DNA of 64,000 bases from Candidatus Parabeggiatoa sp. nov. 2 (GTDB lineage: Bacteria; Pseudomonadota; Gammaproteobacteria; Beggiatoales; Beggiatoaceae), in contig NBMI01000017.1 in assembly GCA_002085445.1 (NCBI GenBank), forward strand, positions 1 to 64,000. The letters are read 5' to 3'. The notes below the pieces were generated by a model. That model was not told where the DNA came from, made no database searches, and saw only the letters and a program-made list of their open reading frames with translations. The position numbers and the translations under genes were made by a program. This document shows, piece after piece, positions 48,537-57,876 of this stretch; position 1 is the stretch's first letter, and the number at the start of each line of letters is the position of its first letter.

Positions 48537-50624
48537 TTACCTGACGACTTCATATTTTTCACAGGCGACTTTTCCCACTTGTTGTGCCTTAGTTAACTTA
48601 TTGATAATAGTGCAAATCTGCGGTTTTTCTTCCGCACGCTGCTCGAAGCGGCCCTGTCCGTCGTTCATCACTTCTTCAATCAACAAATGATAGAGAATTT
48701 CTCGGCAATGAAGTTTTAGGCAGTGAGTCACTAAATCGGCGCTGTTGGAAAAACCTTTTTTGGGTGGCCTCAATTGAGCAGTCGTATAGCCCCAACGTTC
48801 CGCCCACAGTTTTTCCTGACTATCAAAGTATTGACTGAACAGTGCCGACGCTTCGGCCGACATGTTGCTCTTTCCAATAATGCTTTCTTCCACTAAGGCA
48901 CACATTTCATGGAAGTCATCAGCCACCCAACTTTTGCTGATATTGCGTTTATTATGCCTTTCGGCGATCTTTTCAATGTCAGAATCAAGGGCCTTGGTGG
49001 CAAATTCCTCAATGCTATGCAAGCTTTCAGGATCGGATAGGCAACTGAGCAAAGCCGTCCGCACAGTGTCCTGCATGGCTCCCTGATTCATCGTTCCTTC
49101 TTGATCATAATAAGTGGTCAACAATTCCAGAAGTTCTTTAATGGCCGCGAGGAGGCCGGTGTTCACCAGATATTTACGCAATAGCAACGCTGGGCCTTTT
49201 TCTTGGATCAGACTTAAGAGTTGTCGCACTAAAAAGCCTTGCCCCCGATCTTCTGGATTCGCCAGCGCGTCGAGGTTTTCCTTGAAAGTGTCTACCAAGT
49301 TTAATTCAGACAACGTCTTATAGCCAATGTTGTCCGGTTCCACCCATTTTTCCATAATGGGGCGGTATTTTTGGTAGGCCTCTTCATAAGGCCCCGTGGT
49401 ATTGCTTTCTACATAAGATTTAGCATCCAGAAAACAAATTCGAGCCGGTTTAATCCGGCCGCGGGGACTCATTTTCTGTAACATGTTGTCTTCTAGGGTG
49501 GTAGAAAAATGATCGCCTTCGCGTTGAGCCGTCTCAGCCTCTTCATATTTATTTCGGATGTCCGGGTTGGTGAAATAAATGCTCATGCCATTAACCGCTA
49601 AGATGAGACGCTCAGATAAGCTTTCCATCGCTGCCGGGCCGCATTCTCTTTCAATCGTTTTCCACAATACCGCGAAATCGGATTGTCGCCCACATAAGAC
49701 AAGATGCACCACGATATCCAATTCATCATTCTTCCACAGTTGAAGGGCAATATGGTCACTTTTCTTTTCTAAACAATGACGTAGCACTTCGTCTTTGACG
49801 CTACCATTGACGGCTAACCCTGGTGTATCTACAAAAATAAGGGACGCTAATTGTTCTTCTGATAAGCCGCTCCAGTCCTTGATTCGTTCATAAGAGTCGC
49901 GCAAGCTGACATCCTTGACGATGGCTCTGAGTTGTAAGGCGTTATAGGAACGCTCGTCTTGAGTGATGATTGGATTGGTCTCTATCGCGGCCGACTGTTC
50001 CTTGACGGTGAGTGCGCGGATAAATTGACGATCGCGGCTTTTCTCTGAAGGCACTTGGTAAGGTTGCGAAAAGGGACGCAATTCTAATTGGTTAGGAAAA
50101 CGGAACTGTGCAATGTCGTCAGCGGGAAAGGCGACATCGGTGCCGTCTATATCAACGCCCTCTTCTGGGTAATTAACCAGAATCTTGTCTTGTTCATTTT
50201 GTTCCTCTACCTCTGGATGTCTCATTAAGGACTTAATCTGTTCGACGTTCCAAGAATGAACGATGACTTCTTCTAACTCTGCGGAATTGGGCGGCGCGTA
50301 GCTAATGCGTAGTGATTGCGCCGTCGTATCGGTGACATCGGTGACTAGCCAGCCTCGTTGCGAGAGACTGGGGAACATTTCGTCCATGATTGTCGTCTTG
50401 CCGTGCCCACTGGAACCAATGATGGCGCAAGTGATTTTGCCGTCACAGGGTTCTTGTAGATGCAATGATTGGGTGACTCGAACAATATTATCAAAGTCGG
50501 TTTTGACCGAAGTTGAGGTTTCAAGCAATGACCGAAAACTCGGTATTTTGGGAAGAATCTTGATCGCTTCAAGTAAGATGGCTCGTACACCATTGATGGT
50601 TTTTAGTATGTTGTCTTGAATCAT
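48537..50624 (-). CDS. Dynamin-like large GTPase, function unknown
   Basis: 695 residues. After a helical N-terminus of about 65 residues comes a P-loop CAIIGSSGHGKTTIMDEMFP (G70 to T77). A G3 motif FVDTPGLAVNG lies near residue 265, and ERLILAVNGMS near residue 340 stands where a G4 would be, without a clear NKxD. A long helical C-terminal half follows, consistent with a dynamin- or SrfC-like GTPase. No membrane segment is evident. It lies between the VWA protein gene and the Hsp70-like gene, all on the minus strand but separated by 0.7 and 1.6 kb of repeats. Co-transcription is therefore uncertain, while functional linkage is suggested by order and orientation. Confidence 0.85.
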   Translation of the reverse strand: MIQDNILKTINGVRAILLEAIKILPKIPSFRSLLETSTSVKTDFDNIVRVTQSLHLQEPCDGKITCAIIGSSGHGKTTIMDEMFPSLSQRGWLVTDVTDTTAQSLRISYAPPNSAELEEVIVHSWNVEQIKSLMRHPEVEEQNEQDKILVNYPEEGVDIDGTDVAFPADDIAQFRFPNQLELRPFSQPYQVPSEKSRDRQFIRALTVKEQSAAIETNPIITQDERSYNALQLRAIVKDVSLRDSYERIKDWSGLSEEQLASLIFVDTPGLAVNGSVKDEVLRHCLEKKSDHIALQLWKNDELDIVVHLVLCGRQSDFAVLWKTIERECGPAAMESLSERLILAVNGMSIYFTNPDIRNKYEEAETAQREGDHFSTTLEDNMLQKMSPRGRIKPARICFLDAKSYVESNTTGPYEEAYQKYRPIMEKWVEPDNIGYKTLSELNLVDTFKENLDALANPEDRGQGFLVRQLLSLIQEKGPALLLRKYLVNTGLLAAIKELLELLTTYYDQEGTMNQGAMQDTVRTALLSCLSDPESLHSIEEFATKALDSDIEKIAERHNKRNISKSWVADDFHEMCALVEESIIGKSNMSAEASALFSQYFDSQEKLWAERWGYTTAQLRPPKKGFSNSADLVTHCLKLHCREILYHLLIEEVMNDGQGRFEQRAEEKPQICTIINKLTKAQQVGKVACEKYEVVR

Positions 50625-50688
50625 GGTTGTTATAGTGAGAGTACAACGGATTTTGGGAATAAACGTCTTTTTTCAAAGGTTTAAAATT

Positions 50689-50800
50689 TGAGTCGGCCAA
50701 CTTTAGTTTAGCCGGAGTCCAAACCGGAGTCCAAACTTTAGTTTGGCAGTCCTCCAAACTGGAGTCCAAACTTTGGCAGGAGTCCAAACTTTAGTTTAGC
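50689..50800. repeat. CCAAACTTTAGTTTGG palindrome cluster
   Basis: Four to five copies of GGAGTCCAAACTTTAGTTTGG pieces upstream of the GTPase gene, of the same family as at 4231-4336 and 61581-61605. Confidence 0.75.
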
Positions 50801-50918
50801 AGAGTAGTGATACGCAGGCTCCTGTTATTTACCTATTTTTGGCAAGTTTTTGGACGCTCGATTTTGAGGGCCATAAAATACTTTGGAAGTATTCAAATTA
50901 AGCCTGGGGCGATGCCCC

Positions 50919-51137
50919 AGGCTTTATTAATGTCGCCCCGTTGGGGCTTGAAGATAGTTACATTAGGTTATGAAAAGTTTCTCAAAAATATACTCAACGT
51001 GGGCATAACTTGGATTGCCTGGTAGATACACAGGCTTTATTAATGTCGCCCCGTTGGGGCTTGAAGATAGTTACATTAGGTAGATACACAGGCTTTATTA
51101 ATGTCGCCCCGTTGGGGCTTGAAGATAGTTACATTAG
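50919..51137. repeat. 49-bp repeat, three copies
   Basis: AGGCTTTATTAATGTCGCCC, then CGTTGGGGCTTGAAGATAG, then TTACATTAGG recurs at about 50919, 51032 and 51090. The outer context (TATGAAA-GTTTCTCAAAAA) also repeats. This is the GGGGCG/CGCCCC dispersed family expanded in place. Confidence 0.88.
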
Positions 51138-51349
51138 GTTATGAAAGGTTTCTCAAAAAGTCCAATTTTTTCCATTTTTGAGTATATACTGAACGTACTT
51201 CTTTGGCCGTGAAAATGATTTGTGTTCTGATATGTAAGAGAAACAGGTGAGATTAGGCGTTATCAAGATTAGGCGTTATCAAAATTCATTCACAATTCGT
51301 TTACTTCGTTCTCTTCGTTCTCTTCGTGATCGTCAACAATAACTTTTTT

Positions 51350-52633
51350 TTACGGATTTCCAAAGTGACCGTTAAGTGCCGCCGCTAGTTCGCTCAGTTT
51401 TTGTTCTAGTTCATTGATAGGTTTAGGGTTTACGCCACTGAATACACGGGGCGTTAGGGTATTGCCAACAATCTCGACTCCCTGAAATTGGCTCAGGATC
51501 GGATTGACGTCTTGAAGCATCTCAGCAACGCTGGTATCTTCACCGTCGGTAAAAATCAGCAGGGTTGTCGGTTTTTGGTGCGCGGCGACTTCTTTAGCAG
51601 CCAGTTCAATGCCCGCACGTAAATTGGTGCCACCTTCGGCCTTGATATTGTCCAAAAAGAAAATCAGTTGTTGCCCCGTTTCGTTGTTTACTTCTTTGAT
51701 ACCCCCTAAGGCACTGGTTGCCGAAAAATGGTAGGCAATGACATTGGCGTAGTGTTTGGCGAAAAATGATTTTCTCATCTTTTCGAGGGTTTTCCTCGCC
51801 TCGGCTTGAACCGCCGAAAAATGGGGCTCCATACTGGAGCTTTTATCCATAATAATAATAAAACTTTGGGTTTCGATTGGCACGAAAATCTTTGGAGGGC
51901 TACAGTCCCTAAGCGAAAATAGCAAAAGCAATAGTAAGAGTAAAGCTAACAGCCAGATTTTACGACGACGGCGCAACCGTAGTTGATTAGCCCATTGCAA
52001 AAGGCCGTCCATTCCCGTTTGTTGCTCAAAAGTCTTTGGAGACTCAATGACTAAAGCCGATTTTTGCACGGCCCGCACAATGTGACTTAGTTGATTAGCC
52101 CATTGCAAAAGGCCGTCCATTCCCGTTTGTTGCTCAAAAGTCTTTGGAGAGTCAATGACTAAACCCGATTTTTGCACGGCCCGCACAATGTGACTGTGGC
52201 ACTCGTGAGCGGCCTCGGTTTCATTGGAATAACGGCCGGTTGGATCGAGATACAAACCAAATTTGACGCGGCTTCCCGACTCATTGACTCCGCGGTGAAT
52301 TTCATCGGACAACACAATGTTGGAAAGGGCCGGGGTTTCTCGCAATCGAATTAGCGATTGGACGAGATTGACCACATCCTGCCGACACTGGCGCTCTGGC
52401 TCAGGGTTTTCGCCGCGAGGATCAGCGGCTTGGAGTCGGACACCGCTGATTTTGGTACTCACTTGGGCAATCTCATCCTTATTAATGGAAAAACGCCCAC
52501 GATGCCAAGCCGCATGTCCCAACGGAAAGAAAAATTCTGAGACGATATCAGGCTGGCGCATACGATCACGAAAAATGTTTTCGTCAACCGCGGCGCTTTT
52601 TTGAGCCGGCATCTCTTTTAGGTTATTTTTCAT
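51350..52633 (-). CDS. Membrane-anchored VWA-domain protein
   Basis: 427 residues. The N-terminal region (residues 1-230) is unrecognised. A basic stretch RLRRRRK and one transmembrane segment at about 225-243 (IWLLALLLLLLLLFSL) follow, then a von Willebrand A domain (residues 253-427). The MIDAS is complete: DKSSS near residue 262, a threonine in GGTNLRAG and an aspartate in FTDGEDTS. Such domains bind a metal and a partner protein. A 108-bp tandem duplication (51981-52088 and 52089-52196) doubles a 36-residue segment beginning SHIVRAVQKS just before the membrane span, with a few substitutions between the copies. Transcription would run on toward the GTPase and Hsp70-like genes. Confidence 0.87.
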   Translation of the reverse strand: MKNNLKEMPAQKSAAVDENIFRDRMRQPDIVSEFFFPLGHAAWHRGRFSINKDEIAQVSTKISGVRLQAADPRGENPEPERQCRQDVVNLVQSLIRLRETPALSNIVLSDEIHRGVNESGSRVKFGLYLDPTGRYSNETEAAHECHSHIVRAVQKSGLVIDSPKTFEQQTGMDGLLQWANQLSHIVRAVQKSALVIESPKTFEQQTGMDGLLQWANQLRLRRRRKIWLLALLLLLLLLFSLRDCSPPKIFVPIETQSFIIIMDKSSSMEPHFSAVQAEARKTLEKMRKSFFAKHYANVIAYHFSATSALGGIKEVNNETGQQLIFFLDNIKAEGGTNLRAGIELAAKEVAAHQKPTTLLIFTDGEDTSVAEMLQDVNPILSQFQGVEIVGNTLTPRVFSGVNPKPINELEQKLSELAAALNGHFGNP

Positions 52634-53159
52634 TCGTTTGTAGTTTGTAGTTTGTAGTTTGTAGTAGGCGATTTATCGCCTTTGAGTAACTATACTCAAA
52701 CCGATATAATAACTCAATTGCACACTGCTATAGATTGCGCTTGGTAATGGGTTATCGAATTCAGTTTTTTAAAGCAAAAAATAATTCCGAGAAGTGTAAT
52801 GGGGAATTGATTTGACATTGATTCATTTTTTGACCAATTACCGATTAGCAAAAGCGCAACCATTGGCAGTGTTGAACACAACTAATAACGTGAGCTCGAC
52901 TTGAAATATCAGTGAGTTATATCATTATTAATTATATCAACTCGTTATTTATAATGACGGTTAAATCAATCCGTTAAAAACAACAACAAACTTTACTGAC
53001 TCATTTCATTCTATGGCCCACAATTTCCTGTTATTGACCGTATTAATGTTAAGGGTTTAATCGTAAAAAAAGTTTTTTAAATAAATTAATTATTGTGAAA
53101 CTTATCTAATTTATTGAAAAGTCGAACTGACGTTAATATCAAAGCCTACTACCGTTACA
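52634..53159. other. Intergenic region between divergent VWA gene and ruvB
   Basis: No gene is supported. It starts with four GTAGTTT repeats (52640-52670). It later has CGTGAGCTCGACTTGAAATATCAG (52890-52913, split GTGAGCTCGACTTG / AAATATCAG) and an inverted relative near 53120, members of a family seen also near 370 and 56165. Promoters for both genes should lie here, but none is clear. Confidence 0.5.
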
Positions 53160-54194
53160 GTGACCATTGAAACAGACCGTTTAATCAGCCCTGTTGGGAA
53201 TACTGAAGATCGCGCCATTGATAAAGCCATTCGTCCGCGACATTTAGCCGATTATGCTGGACAACCGCGCGTCCGTGAGCAAATGGATATTTTTATTCCG
53301 GCCGCCAAATCGCGGGGCGAGGCGCTTGATCATGTATTGATTTTTGGAGCGCCAGGACTCGGCAAAACCAGTTTGGCATACATAATAGCCAACGAAATGG
53401 AAGTCAAGATACGCCAAACTTCGGGGCCCGTTTTAGAACGCGCCGGCGACTTAGCAGCCTTATTGACCAATTTAGAACCGCGTGATGTCTTATTTATTGA
53501 TGAAATTCATCGCCTAAGTCCTGTCGTTGAAGAAATTTTGTATCCGGCGATGGAAGATTTTCAACTCGATATTATGATAGGCGAAGGCCCCGCCGCCCGT
53601 TCCATTAAACTAGATTTGCCACCCTTTACGCTAGTGGGCGCTACCACTCGCGCCGGTTTACTAACATCGCCGTTGCGGGATCGTTTTGGCATCACGCAAC
53701 GATTAGAATTCTATAATAGTCAAGATTTAGCAGTTATTATTACTCGCTCGGCCGGTATCTTGAACGTGCCGATTGATACCGACGGGGCAACGGAATTGGC
53801 TTGCCGCTCGCGGGGAACGCCGCGCATTGCTAACCGTTTACTGCGGCGAGTGCGCGATTATGCCCAAGTCCGTGCCGACGGGCAAATTAACCGAGAAGTC
53901 GCACAAAAAGCCTTGGATTTACTCAATGTCGACACCTACGGTTTAGACATTATGGACAGAAAATTATTATTGGCTATCATGGAAAAATTTGATGGGGGGC
54001 CGGTTGGCGTAGAAAGTCTAGCGGCCATTGTCGGTGAAGAACGTGGTACGATAGAGGATGTGATTGAACCATTTTTGCTGCAACAAGGCTTTTTGATGCG
54101 TACACCACGAGGGCGCATGGTAACACGGTTAGCGTGGCAACATTTTGGCATAACCCCCAAAGGTTCAAAGGATTTATTTGATAACGGCCCCTAA
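53160..54194 (+). CDS. ruvB: Holliday junction branch migration ATPase RuvB
   Basis: 344 residues from a GTG. Walker [13 protein letters not shown], Walker [12 protein letters not shown], sensor 1 [18 protein letters not shown] and the C-terminal winged-helix part ([19 protein letters not shown]) are all present. The sequence is full length (E. coli 336). RuvB hexamers drive branch migration with RuvA. ruvA and ruvC are not adjacent, although in many gammaproteobacteria ruvABC lies just upstream of the tol-pal cluster, which is the order kept here for ruvB alone. Confidence 0.97.
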   Translation: MTIETDRLISPVGNTEDRAIDKAIRPRHLADYAGQPRVREQMDIFIPAAKSRGEALDHVLIFGAPGLGKTSLAYIIANEMEVKIRQTSGPVLERAGDLAALLTNLEPRDVLFIDEIHRLSPVVEEILYPAMEDFQLDIMIGEGPAARSIKLDLPPFTLVGATTRAGLLTSPLRDRFGITQRLEFYNSQDLAVIITRSAGILNVPIDTDGATELACRSRGTPRIANRLLRRVRDYAQVRADGQINREVAQKALDLLNVDTYGLDIMDRKLLLAIMEKFDGGPVGVESLAAIVGEERGTIEDVIEPFLLQQGFLMRTPRGRMVTRLAWQHFGITPKGSKDLFDNGP

Positions 54195-54535
54195 TTAATA
54201 GTTAATAATTAATTGTTAATGATTAATTATTAATTAATTAAGGAAGGGGTGAGCTGGGCTGATGAAAATAAGCTTCCTTTGGTGTCTAAAACTGATCTCG
54301 CGTAGCGAAAAACGAAGTTTGATCCCCTAAAATATTCCGCTTCAATTTTCTTAATTTAAAAACAACAATCGCATCGGCAAAATTCGCTCTGCGAAACTTT
54401 TGCCGATGCGAGTATTCTTTAATGATCTCGCGTAGCGAAAAACGAAGTTTCATTAATCATTAATCATTAATCATTAATCATTAATAATTTTCATCACCCC
54501 AGGGCTGAACTGAGTTTAGCAAGATTTATTTAACA
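54195..54535. other. Intergenic region with inverted repeats
   Basis: AT-rich TTAATTATTAATTAATT runs (54197-54240) face ATTAATCATTAATCATTAATC runs (54450-54487), and GATCTCGCGTAGCGAAAAAC occurs twice (54294, 54425). No gene or clear terminator is seen. Confidence 0.6.
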
Positions 54536-54946
54536 ATGAATGAATTTATTTGGCCCATTCGCGTCTATTACGAAGACACAGATGCCGGTGGCTTTGTTTA
54601 TCATACGAATTATTTGAAATTTATGGAACGTGCCCGCACAGAATGGTTGCGTGAATTGGGGTTTGAGCAAACGCAACTGAGAGCGCAATATAATCTAGTA
54701 TTTGTGGTACGGCAACTTTCCATAGATTATTTAAAAACCGCTTTATTCAATGACTTACTGCATATCAATACCAGCCTAACCCATATGGGCAAAGTCCGCA
54801 TGACATTGACACAACAAGTGTTGCGCGACGCGGAAATTTTATGTACGGCCGTCGTTAAAATCGCGGCTATCAATGTTATCAAGCAGCGCCCACAAGCGAT
54901 TCCACCGGACATTCTCAAAGCATTACGCCTTATCAGTGATCAGTGA
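54536..54946 (+). CDS. ybgC: Tol-Pal-associated acyl-CoA thioesterase YbgC
   Basis: 136 residues of the hotdog fold. The motif YYEDTDAGGFVYHTNYLKFMERARTEWL includes the catalytic Asp and the nucleophile loop of the 4HBT/YbgC family. YbgC hydrolyses short acyl-CoA/ACP thioesters and is the usual first gene of the tol-pal cluster, as here. The last four codons (ISDQ) and the stop fall inside a TATCAGTGATCAGTGATCAG repeat block, so the natural C-terminus may have been replaced by repeat sequence. Confidence 0.93.
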   Translation: MNEFIWPIRVYYEDTDAGGFVYHTNYLKFMERARTEWLRELGFEQTQLRAQYNLVFVVRQLSIDYLKTALFNDLLHINTSLTHMGKVRMTLTQQVLRDAEILCTAVVKIAAINVIKQRPQAIPPDILKALRLISDQ

Positions 54947-55010
54947 TCAGTTGTCAGTGATCACTCTGATAACTGATAATAAATCAGTGCTCACTGATCA
55001 TTGAAAAAAC
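54931..55010. repeat. TCAGTGATCA / TAACTGA repeat block overlapping the ybgC end
   Basis: Tandem TATCAGTGATCAGTGATCAG and TGATAACTGATAA units supply the last codons and stop of ybgC and run on to about 55010. Confidence 0.85.
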
Positions 55011-55344
55011 GGCTATATACTTTGCATTGCGTTTTTGTCATTTCGACTTGAGGATAAATCTTGTTGAAATGGCTCAATTTCTCGCGATGTGAGACATGAC
55101 AAAAAACTTCTTCGATGATGGTGTCTAGTATAAGTCTAAGGCTTTTCATTTTTCATTTTTCATTAGTGATGAGCCTCTTGCAAAACTCATTAAAAATGAC
55201 TATTCCTACTTTGTCAGATTTAATGTAACTCATTGATTTCTACAGAATGGCCCCCAAAAGGGCCTCTATATAAATCAATTACTTAGGTGTAATGTGACAA
55301 AGTAGAACTATTCGCCGTTGGCGAAAAGACTTTTGCAAGTTCCT

Positions 55345-55450
55345 CACTAAAAAACTGATAACTGAAAAACTGATAACTGATAACTGAAAAACTGATAACT
55401 GAAAAACTGATCACTAAAAACTGATCACGGAAATAACTGAAAACTGATAA
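55345..55450. repeat. TAACTGA repeat block directly before tolQ
   Basis: About ten ACTGATAACTGAAAAACTGA units reach the tolQ ATG with no gap (ACTGATAA then ATG). No Shine-Dalgarno sequence is left between the repeat and the start codon. Positions 55011-55344 hold a TGTTGAAATGGCTC ... GAGACATGACAAAAAACT element shared with 38950-39005. Confidence 0.88.
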
Positions 55451-56114
55451 ATGTTAACTGAAACGATAGCTGAGTTAGACTTATCATTTGTACAATTAGT
55501 GCTTGAAGCCAGCTTGCTAGTGCAAATGGTCATGTTGTTGTTATTGCTGATTTCCATCTTTTGAAGACAACTTTTGGAAATTTAAGGATTTAAATGCGTT
55601 ATACAATCGCATCTGTAGCTATGATGACGAGCCAAAAGGCATGGAAAGTATCTTTACCGCCGGCTATATGGAATTTGTGAGACTGCGTAAACAACCCAAT
55701 ATGACACCCCATGCTTTATTAGAAGGCTCACGCCGCGCCATGCGCGTGGCACTGCATCGAGAGATGAACGAATTGGAAGCCCATTTAGCGGCACTGGCAA
55801 GTGTCGGCTCTGTCAGTCCTTATATCGGTTTATTTGGTACCGTTTGGGGAATTATGAATTCATTTCAAGCCTTGGGCGGGATACAGCAAGCCACTTTAGC
55901 GATGGTGGCGCCGGGCATTTCAGAAGCACTGATTGCCACAGCAATGGGTTTGTTTGCGGCGATTCCCGCCGTTATGGCTTATAATCATTATGTGGATGAT
56001 GTTGATCGTTTAACGACTCGCTATGAGACTTTTTTGGAGGAATTTACCGGCATTTTGCAACGTCAAGCACATACCACCGTGAACTATCCGCCACCTGCAC
56101 CTGCCAGCGCATGA
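55451..56114 (+). pseudogene. tolQ: tolQ with internal deletion and frameshift
   Basis: Frame 1 from ATG 55451 gives a TolQ-like N-terminus (LDLSFVQLVLEASLLVQMVM, then LLLLLISIF) and stops at 55562-55564. Frame 2 picks up at once with FEDNFWKFKDLNALYNR and continues through GMESIFTAGYMEFVRL, SVSPYIGLFGTVWGIMNSF and APGISEALIATAMGLFAAIP to the normal end. Against E. coli TolQ about 22 residues are missing at the junction: the end of the first membrane helix and the start of the cytoplasmic loop, roughly 65-68 bp. TolQ with TolR forms the proton channel that energises TolA. As written it cannot make a full protein. An internal ATG at 55641 would lack the first helix. Real decay and assembly error are both possible. 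Confidence 0.85.
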
Positions 56115-56466
56115 TAAAATTCCCCCGTGAACAAATCCCCCTAATTAATAATTAATAACGTGAGTTCGATTTTTCAATAAGTTAGATAAATCTTATGTTA
56201 ATCAAGTATTTGATGACAATTAATTGATTAAAAAGACATTTTTATTATATGGGATACCCTTAGCATTAATACGTTAAAACCGGATATTTGTGGGCCATCA
56301 ACTGGAATGAACCAGTACAGCTTATGGTTTTTTTAACTGATTGATAATTGAGTCATTATAACTAAATAATTGATATAACGACTAATTTTATAACACATTG
56401 ATATTTAAAGTCGAACTCACGTTAGTTATTTCGTCAACGACTACTACTGATAACTGATAACTGAAA
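56115..56466. other. tolQ-tolR spacer with TAACTGA repeats touching tolR
   Basis: An unusually long spacer for this cluster. It contains the ACGTGAGTTCGATTTTTCAA / GATATTTAAAGTCGAACTCAC inverted family and ends in CTGATAACTGATAACTGAAA directly before the tolR ATG. Confidence 0.7.
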
Positions 56467-56886
56467 ATGTCGCGCTCTCGCCGTCGCCGTCGTCTTTCTG
56501 AGATGAATGTTGTGCCCTACATCGATGTGATGTTGGTACTGTTGATTATTTTTATGATCACCTCGCCTTTATTAACAAGAAGCGTGGATGTAGAATTGCC
56601 GGCTGTCAAACAAGCCGAAAATGTCGTCCCCACGCAAACGAAATTTGTAATCGTCACCATTGATGCACAGGGGCGCCTATTTTTGGATGATGACGAAAAA
56701 GCACTGTCAATGGAGACACTACTCACCCGTGTAGCTGCTTCAATACGTTTTGCCCCCGACTCGCAAGTGTTAGTGAGAGGAGATAGTCGGTTAGCTTATG
56801 GAGAAGTTGTGAAAGTCATGTCATTGTTGCAAGAGGCGGGTGTGTCTAAAGTTGGGCTGCTGACAAAACCGATACATTTTAATTAA
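56467..56886 (+). CDS. tolR: TolR, proton-channel subunit of the Tol-Pal system
   Basis: 139 residues, ExbD/TolR family. A short basic N-terminus (SRSRRRRRLSEMNVVPYIDV) precedes one membrane helix (about residues 17-36) with the proton-relay aspartate D20. A periplasmic domain ends in SQVLVRGDSRLAYGEVVKVM and GVSKVGLLTKP, as in the family. It works with TolQ to use the proton gradient to move TolA. Translation would have to start without a recognisable ribosome binding site, because the TAACTGA repeats reach the ATG. Confidence 0.95.
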   Translation: MSRSRRRRRLSEMNVVPYIDVMLVLLIIFMITSPLLTRSVDVELPAVKQAENVVPTQTKFVIVTIDAQGRLFLDDDEKALSMETLLTRVAASIRFAPDSQVLVRGDSRLAYGEVVKVMSLLQEAGVSKVGLLTKPIHFN

Positions 56887-57474
56887 CAATTGTTACCAAT
56901 TACTAATTAATGCACACAAACAAAGTTTGTGAGGGGGTATCTCCCAAGGCTCTTTTTTGACAAAAAGAGCGCTTGAATTGCCGTTTAGGTCGCAATCACC
57001 TACGCTCGCCCTTTTACCTAACCAACGATTTTAGGTTAGAACCACACCCAAAAGAGAGCTTCTGCACTCACATAATAATTATAAAGACTTGCTCCAAAAA
57101 TTCAAGAGCATCCATCTTAAAGTCAATACAGAGAAGGTGGGTAAACAGATTGATTGCAATTGGTAGATTTTGTTAATGTTTGTTAATAAATTGGGTCATA
57201 AGCATGAACCTTTGTAATCTTTTAAGTAAAGGCATCTTCGATGCACCAACCCCAAAGGGTTGTGGTGCTTGGTTCGATTCCCCCCCCCAGGTTTTACCTC
57301 AATGCCATAAAGGATTGGGCAACCACAAGGGATTGCCCCTACGAAACCTCGCGTCTTTAGGGACTTTCGAGGTTTTCCAACCGGTTCGCCCAGGCTTAAC
57401 TTACGATCACTTCTCACTGAAAAACTGATAACTGATAACTGATAACTGATAACTGAAAACTGATCACTGAATAA
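56887..57474. other. tolR-tolA spacer
   Basis: No gene is supported. It includes a GGGCAACCACAAGGGATTGCCCCTACG-type element (57318-57342, the family at 8760 and 37750) and ends with about six TAACTGA copies (57414-57470) directly before tolA. A GGTTCGATTCC string at 57272 resembles a tRNA T-loop by chance. Confidence 0.6.
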
Positions 57475-57876
57475 ATGTGGGATAAATTGATTTCATTAAT
57501 TGACGCACTTCTCATTCACGCCATTTTTCTGGCGATATTGTTATTCAGTGCCAATTTGCCTAAATTCTCATCACCTACCCCCACCACGCCAGAACAAACT
57601 GTGGTGGACGAAAGTGCCGTGCTTGAAGAAATGGAACGTTTAAAACGCGAAGACGAATTCAAAAATGCCACGCAACAGGCACAGCACTATGCGTTGGAAC
57701 AGAAAAAAATAGAATATGAACAATTTGTTGTACAAGAACGAGTCCATTTGGAGGACTTACACGACGAACAAGAAAAGGAAAGGCAACAATTAGAGGCACT
57801 GAAACAACGTCGGCAGGCAGAGGCACAGACATTAGAAAAACTCCGGCGCGATAAAGCCCTTCTCAGTGAACAGTGA
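57475..57876 (+). CDS. Truncated TolA-like protein (first of two tandem copies)
   Basis: 133 residues. It starts MWDKLISLIDALLIHAIFLA with one membrane helix (residues 10-27) like TolA domain I. A Glu/Gln/Lys/Arg-rich helix (residues 45-130) like TolA domain II follows, then it stops at DKALLSEQ inside a TCAGTGAACAGTGAGCAGTG repeat block. The C-terminal domain III, which contacts Pal and TolB, is absent. The N-terminus closely matches the following full-length copy (MWDKFISFINALIVNALLLA). It may be a remnant of a duplicated tolA cut by repeat invasion, or a shortened protein that still binds TolQR. Confidence 0.75.
   Translation: MWDKLISLIDALLIHAIFLAILLFSANLPKFSSPTPTTPEQTVVDESAVLEEMERLKREDEFKNATQQAQHYALEQKKIEYEQFVVQERVHLEDLHDEQEKERQQLEALKQRRQAEAQTLEKLRRDKALLSEQ

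Noticed and set aside
57222-57300. Possible tRNA around GGTTCGATTCC
   Set aside because: Only the T-loop-like string fits; no acceptor stem, D-arm or anticodon arm could be paired around it.
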